From: Microvelia longipes
Lineage: Eukaryota > Arthropoda > Insecta > Hemiptera > Veliidae
Direction of reading: 5' to 3'
DNA: 64,000 bases
NCBI GenBank assembly: GCA_018340805.1
Contig: JACMZG010001863.1
Span: 53,933,906-53,997,905 of the forward strand
The position numbers and the translations under genes are program-made. This document shows positions 58,397-64,000 of this stretch, one piece after another; positions within the stretch are counted from its first letter, which is position 1; every line of letters begins with the position of its first letter. The notes beneath the pieces were generated by a model. The model had not been told where the DNA came from. It worked only from the letters and a program-made list of their open reading frames with translations, and searched no databases.

Positions 58397-59689
58397 TAAA
58401 TAATTAAGTTTGCTGAATACATCTTAGAATATAAAAAATTTAACAGACACTCAAATTGTGTGAGTTAGAGAAACGACCCTATATGGAGCCATACGTATGA
58501 AATAAAGAGCGGAAGTCAACTGTCAAATACAATAAGAATAACCGACTTAGGTTCTTATCGATATTTATACAATTCAAAAAATAATTAAACTAAAAAATAA
58601 AGTTTTCCCAGAGAAAAATTATAATTTAAAAAAAATGTATACCTTTACATTTGTTTTAGATTTTTATATAAAAATAATGTACTTTTACATATAATTTTAT
58701 TGCGACACAACAATAATTTTCCGCGTTCTAATATTTGGTCGCAAACCAAGGGTTCAGATACGCTGTTCTAGACAGTGTGTCAAATAACATTTGCGAATTA
58801 AAAATTCAGAAACAGGTTTATAAACTTACAAAACTTAAAACTGTTGTCTGATCTTCTTTGTTTATGATTTTGAAACTGTGATGAAATTGATGTTTTACAT
58901 TTAGCTAGTAAAATTATTAAAATTAATAAATTAAATATTTAAAAATAAATAAATAATACAAATAAACTAATAATAATAACAATAATGCATAATAGTATAT
59001 ATTATTAATTAAAATAATAATTTTTTTCTAAGTGACAAAAAAAAACCTAACATATCATAATATAGTAATAAATAATATAATAAAAATAAAATAATAAAAA
59101 CAAAATAAAATTAATAAATAAAATAAAATAATAAATAAAATAATAAATAATAAAAAAGTAATAATTAAATAAATTTATATATAAATAAAATATATTTTAT
59201 TGTAAAATAATAATAAATATATTATAAAATATTTATAAAATATAAAATTATAAATTAATAAATATAATTATTTGATTAAAGTAATGAATAAATTATTATT
59301 TTATTTTTGTAAAGAAAGTACGGGAAAAAAAGTCGTAGGAAGTCGATATAAATTTCTTTATATCGAAGCACCCAAACCTCTAGAAAGACTTTAGAAAAAA
59401 CAGTTTTTCACTTTTATTTATTTTTTACCCAAGGAAACGGAGTTAAAGAAAATAATGGGTTCCGTTTTTATTGTTTTATAACCCTCTTACAATTTGATTG
59501 TATTTTCTACTGAAAACCTTCAGGAAATTTTACCAAGAAAAACAAACAGTTATCTTCCTATTTATTGTTTGATGGCTAATTCAAGGAAATAGATAATGAT
59601 TTTTATAAAGTTTAAAATATTGTATTGAGCTTTATAAAAATATAATTATGAACTGTAGTTCTTATTTAATAAGTTATTATTGTTAATTA
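58397..59689. other. No gene; very AT-rich
   Basis: 58479-58545 repeats 54653-54720 (AAGAGCGGAA and AACTGTCAAA phrases). 58920-59320 is A/T low-complexity DNA. Confidence 0.5.
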
Positions 59690-60430
59690 AAAAAAATGGT
59701 ACGGGGAATCTCAGAACTCTTCCTCGTCCTAATAGATTTGCTACGCTCATTTTTTACCTTTTGAGTCTCAATTTACTCATCCTCAAAGAAGATAGATCAG
59801 TTTAAACCCAAACCGTCACCTATTCGCCTACTGACCACGCTCAATGCTTCTTAACAAAAGTTATTCGACGAAAACCATAGGTGTACGAGCTGAATTAAAA
59901 TAAAACATTGTTAACTTATTAACATTGTTATATAGACATGCCTAATTTCGTGTCAGTAGGTTATTTTTCTAACTTTAATCAATTTTTACTTTTCTTCACC
60001 TTCTTATACAGAAGGTATATAGAAGATTTTAACCCCAGATTTCACTTGAATTATCCATTTTAGCTGTTTTTAGGACCATCTGAACCGATTGATGTCTGTC
60101 TGTGTGTGTGTGTGTCTGTGTCACGCATAACTCCCACTGTGTCTATGCTAGATAGTTAAAACTTGGTACAAAAATCAGTCTTTGGGTCTAACGTGCTGCC
60201 CGGAATATCAAAATTTTATGTCACCATTAACCCTATTTGCTTAGTCAGAAAAAATTTTAAAAAATCGTAAAAATGACCCGATGAACTTGAAATTTGGCAG
60301 AAATATACCTCTCAATATGACAAACAAATCTTCTGAATTTCATTTTGATATCGGCCGCAATTTTGAAATTATTTACTTTTGAAATTTAAAATTTTGACGC
60401 TTAATAATACCAAAAGTATACTTTTGGTTT
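59690..60430. repeat. Repeat Z, inverted pair of decayed copies
   Basis: 59690-59980 is minus (GGTACGGGGAATCTCAGAAC, CGTCACCTATTCGCCTACTG). 59985-60430 is plus (TTTTACTTTTCTTCACCTTC, a GT run, TATGTCACCATTAACCC, GACCCGATGAACTTGAAATT). Confidence 0.7.
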
Positions 60431-60654
60431 TTGACATATAACACGTCGTTGGAACCGCAAAAAAAAATAGGAACAAATATAAAAAACTTCGATAAAAATC
60501 TACTTATTAGTTAAAAATTTATAAGCGGACTTAATTATTAATTAGTGCGACACTTTTGTTAAACGTAAATGTTTGTTTACATTTTTGAAGGTTACAAATT
60601 TCCGCTAAAAATTCAATTAATTTAATAAAACCGAGTAAAAATCGGGACTTTCTT

Positions 60655-61059
60655 TATATTAGATATGTGTCATGAATATCTATTATTGAAGAACAAATAT
60701 TATAACTTAAAACACCTGCTGACTATTGTATAAAACGGGTCTTAGATGGCAAAAGAATAGCGGAATACAAGAATCTACATTTAGTTGACGAGGACTACTT
60801 TTAATATAATTTTAAAAAATACGTTAAACTATCATTTAAAATGCTTTAAATATTGTAATGCACCGATATTTATATTAGTATTTTATGAATAATCAATCAT
60901 TAATTAATAATATAACATAATAATTCAGCAACCGGAAGTATTGCCAACTTTATTTTAGAAAATTGTATATTGTTAGGGTGGCAGCATTACTTAAGGCTAC
61001 CAGTGAACCGCCTTTCGTCTTATTAGTTGTTATCCTTCTGTATATAGTATTATTCTAAG
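60655..61059. mobile_element. MITE family 3, truncated copy
   Basis: Same family as 46027-46567 in reverse sense. It keeps GGTGGCAGCATTACTTAAG and the AGTATTATTCTAAG terminus; the left terminus is missing. Confidence 0.85.
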
Positions 61060-62580
61060 GTGACCCCAGATTATTTTACCTTGACACGTGTGAGGATATA
61101 CTTTCATTTATCATTGAACAATACCTTGATTATATTTTTACTCTCAGGACGGGAAAATCAACTTTTAGCCGAAAGGATCTAAATTTGGAAACAAATTAGG
61201 TTCGACAAATACTTTGATTTTTATTTTTTTTTCGTTTTCAAATATATTTAATTTACTAACTGAATCTTAGTTTAGATTTTTTATAGGTTTGGAAAATAAC
61301 ATAAATGTTGTTCTTAGCTTTATTAGAGCATAATGACGATGTCGCTAAATTCTTTGTTTTGATGTATATATAAAGCCTAATTTCTATTCTGACAATCATT
61401 TTAATGTTAAATATGCACCTTTATAGATTTATGTTTAGTATGCATGACACTTAAGGAGTGGCATACATACTGGAGTAAGACTAATATGTGTTCACATACG
61501 ATTTCAGTGTAAAAGTTTCGAACCAAGGCACGTAGGTAAAGGTCCAATGTTTCCTTGGTTTTACACGCTTCAGTAGATTCTTATTAGTTCTATGTCTTCA
61601 TCTATACCAACAAGTTTTGCTAACGAAATTTAAAGAAAAACTTATTAGTACGTTAAACATTGAGGGCATACTCACAGTGTTTCTTCAAGAACCAACTTGC
61701 CATTCAATCATATTACATAAGACATGTTTACAAATTATTTCACGGATGTATTTTTGGAATCATAAAAGTTGAAATAAAGATAAAGATAAAATATCATTTT
61801 CATAATATGTAATCATAATTTATATAATAAAGTATAGTCTATGTAGTGATATTCTGAGCTAAACTAGTAAAAAATTAATCTTTATAAAAATCTTTAATAA
61901 ATTTTTCTTCTTTAAATAAAATGTAAATCTTTACTTGAAAATATGTCGTGTCTGTGCTTGAATGTGTAGCCAAGGAAGACATTCTTATCACGAAATTCAC
62001 TCAAAATAACTATTTTTATAACTGGAAAATGCTGTAAGATATAGAAATATCTAGAAGTTACATTCTTTCTTGTTACTAGGCTTTTCCCTTACCTTGTAGC
62101 TTCGGAAAGTGTAGTAGATAGTATATAAGAATGTTTATATCCTTCCTGCGATAATCTTATTTTACGATTACCTGTCAACCTTCTCTACTCTCAAATAGAA
62201 ACTTTTTGGACAAAATTGAACTTATAATAAGTGTTGTTAAAAAGATTTTCCTGCTAGGATTTGTAGGTCCAAAATATTCCTTTTTCGGCTGTAAAATAGT
62301 AAATAAATAAATTATTATTGCGTGTATCCAAAAGAAATATTTTCACTTAATTGAAATTTAGGAAAATATATAAGGAAATAAAATTTATTTTCATATTTAT
62401 ATTCACTCCCCATATGGCGGAGCGAGCCCTTTCTTTCTAAATAAAATTGTTAATATATGCAACCCAACGAGCAAAGCGAGTCCATTATTACTACGATTTA
62501 TTAATAATATAGGCATAAGCAATCTATATATTGCTTATAAGCATAAGCGAAGTGAGCCTGAAGTTCCTAATCGTAAATAT
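61060..62580. other. No gene recognised
   Basis: AT-rich DNA. 62430-62560 contains GAGCAAAGCGAGTCC and GCGAAGTGAGCCTGAAG, short phrases also seen at the outer end of repeat Z. Confidence 0.45.
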
Positions 62581-62590
62581 TTTTACATGG

Positions 62591-62777
62591 AATCTAGCGA
62601 ACTGTTTAAGAAACAGCTCGCTAGATTATTACGTCATTATACATGTAAAGAACATGTATAATGTCTTTAACATAAAAGAATTAATATACCCAATCTAGCG
62701 AATGAGGGGAGCTTCTTTGTCTAATGTTTTTTAATTTATTTTGATGAGTTATTTAGGTAGACCTAAATAACTCATCA
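62591..62777. repeat. Three consecutive near-perfect hairpins
   Basis: 62591-62627: AATCTAGCGA...TCGCTAGATT with inner CTGTTT/AAACAG. 62635-62663: CATTATACATGT, 5-nt loop, exact inverse. 62742-62777: TGATGAGTTATTTAGGT, 2-nt loop, exact 17-bp inverse. CTAGCGAA recurs at 62694 and 62821. Confidence 0.9.
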
Positions 62778-62779
62778 TA

Positions 62780-63595
62780 ATTTTTTTTTAGAAAAAAAAA
62801 TGTAGGTAGACCTAGACTCTCTAGCGAACCTGTTTATAAATATTTTGATTTAATGTGTTCTTCAGAAGTGAGATTTTGATACAACGCATTATTACTTTAA
62901 GGCATTGTTACATCATGAATGAACATTTATGTGAAAAAAAATGTTTCGACTTCTGTTCTCTAACGATTAATTTAATTATGATTTCGTTAATAATTTGTGA
63001 AGACACAATAGACAGCAGTATCAAATGATAAGTTAATGAAGACGTGTTTAAGGCAGGAGTGGGAGATGCTGAGGTAGGTTTGGGAGAAATCTGCTGTAAA
63101 AGTTAGGAACTAAACAAAGCAAACTCGACGAATAGAACATTTTTAAATAATTGAACCCAAAATCAAACAGTTTGTTCAAATAAAACTTGTTGATACAGAA
63201 TATGTTAAACCGCAATGTCTGCAAACTTGGTTTAACAACTCTTTGCTATTACGACTCTATGTTGCGTTTTCCTCTTATCGTCTTTAAAAAATTAAATCCC
63301 TTGCGACGTTACAGCAAATAATCTCTTAAAATATTGTGGAATTTTGTGGCGATTTTTTACGGATTCATTTTAAGAGGTATACGATATAATTACGCTGTAA
63401 AAAACTGTGCAAATAGTCTATCACGGGTTTAGCTCCTATAATGGGAGGGGGCTCCTATAATTCCTATAATCGAATTAAACAATCTAATTCGAAAAATATA
63501 ACACCTTTTTATTCGTCAAATATTTACGATTATTTACCTTTTGTTATTAGCTTTCACAAAATTCTAAATATTGCTGTCTGTTGGTGTGTATTGAT
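62780..63595. other. No gene recognised
   Basis: AT-rich DNA. CTCCTATAAT is duplicated around 63432-63465. Nothing else. Confidence 0.5.
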
Positions 63596-63599
63596 GAAA

Positions 63600-64000
63600 A
63601 TATTTGTTTAGATGTGTATGAGTGGTGGATGTACTTGTAGATTTGTGTAAGATGTATGAGTTTATAGGATGAGTACAAGATGTATGTCAGGAAGAGTATA
63701 GGATATTGTGTGTAGGATGTAAGTGTAGATGTGTATGAGTGGTGGATGTACGTGTAGATTTGTGTAAGATGTTGAGTTTATAGTATGGGTACAAGATGTA
63801 TGTCAGGAGGAGTATAGGATATTTATGTGTAGGATGTAAGTGTAGATGTGTTGGTGTGTAGTATGCATGAGTAGATGTGAATGGCCTAGGATATATGTGA
63901 ATGTGTAGAGGATATATTTTTATAAGTGTATAGGATGTATGCGTTAAGGAGTGTAGGATGTATATGTGTAATATGCAAGTGTAGATGTGAATAACCTATG
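63600..64000. repeat. GT-rich minisatellite with a unit of about 117 bp
   Basis: GATGTGTATGAGTGGTGGAT starts at 63611 and 63728. Decayed units follow to the end of the window, built of short GTAGATGTG/GGATGTA motifs. The array continues past the edge. Confidence 0.85.

Overview
This is a piece of an animal nuclear genome. It is very AT-rich and intron/repeat dominated, with no operons and no densely packed ORFs. The host is almost certainly an insect. The only host-gene sequence I recognise is two exons of a rhodopsin-class neuropeptide receptor that reads like the insect allatotropin receptor (often auto-named orexin receptor-like). A hemipteran is a reasonable guess, but the window does not prove the order.

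Host gene. The exon at 20858-21005 (+) carries TM3, the DRW motif and the start of TM4. The exon at 51543-51788 (+) carries the end of TM4, extracellular loop 2, TM5 and the start of intracellular loop 3. Both junctions fit in frame: a phase-1 donor after 21005 and an acceptor before 51543. The intron between them would be 30,537 bp. I found neither the upstream exons (TM1-2) nor the downstream ones (TM6-7). They are probably outside the window, or too short and diverged for me to see.

Everything else I can name is repetitive. Retroelements are: (a) an I-like LINE remnant with RNase H at 785-2215 and a 5'-truncated relative at 30533-31052; (b) a 5.3-kb two-ORF CR1/jockey-group LINE on the minus strand (12419-17721) inserted into a minisatellite; (c) a 2.4-kb 5'-truncated LINE with a 14-bp target duplication (25511-27936); (d) LINE scraps at 9090-11330, 23387-23500 and 33540-34060; (e) a Penelope-like GIY-YIG remnant (40560-41040); and (f) two copies of a tRNA-derived SINE. 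DNA elements include four families of short non-autonomous elements, each with at least one copy flanked by a perfect 8-bp target duplication. There is also a 1,162-bp foldback element with TTA duplications lodged in one SINE, and a 1.6-kb foldback element (about 48125-49732) packed with GGCGCTCC-type palindromes. A dispersed repeat of about 0.75 kb with no class I could assign (called Z here) occurs about eleven times, often as head-to-head inverted pairs.

Tandem arrays are frequent: a 146-bp higher-order array, and units of 20, 21, 25, 34, 40, 43, 48 and about 117 bp, plus TA microsatellites. Arrays sit exactly at both ends of the long receptor intron. The 48-bp array at 51386-51551 repeatedly duplicates the splice acceptor and the first codons of the receptor exon, and I rank it as the most interesting observation here. 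I saw no tRNA, rRNA or other RNA genes (apart from the tRNA-like SINE heads), no CRISPR array and no supportable host promoter.
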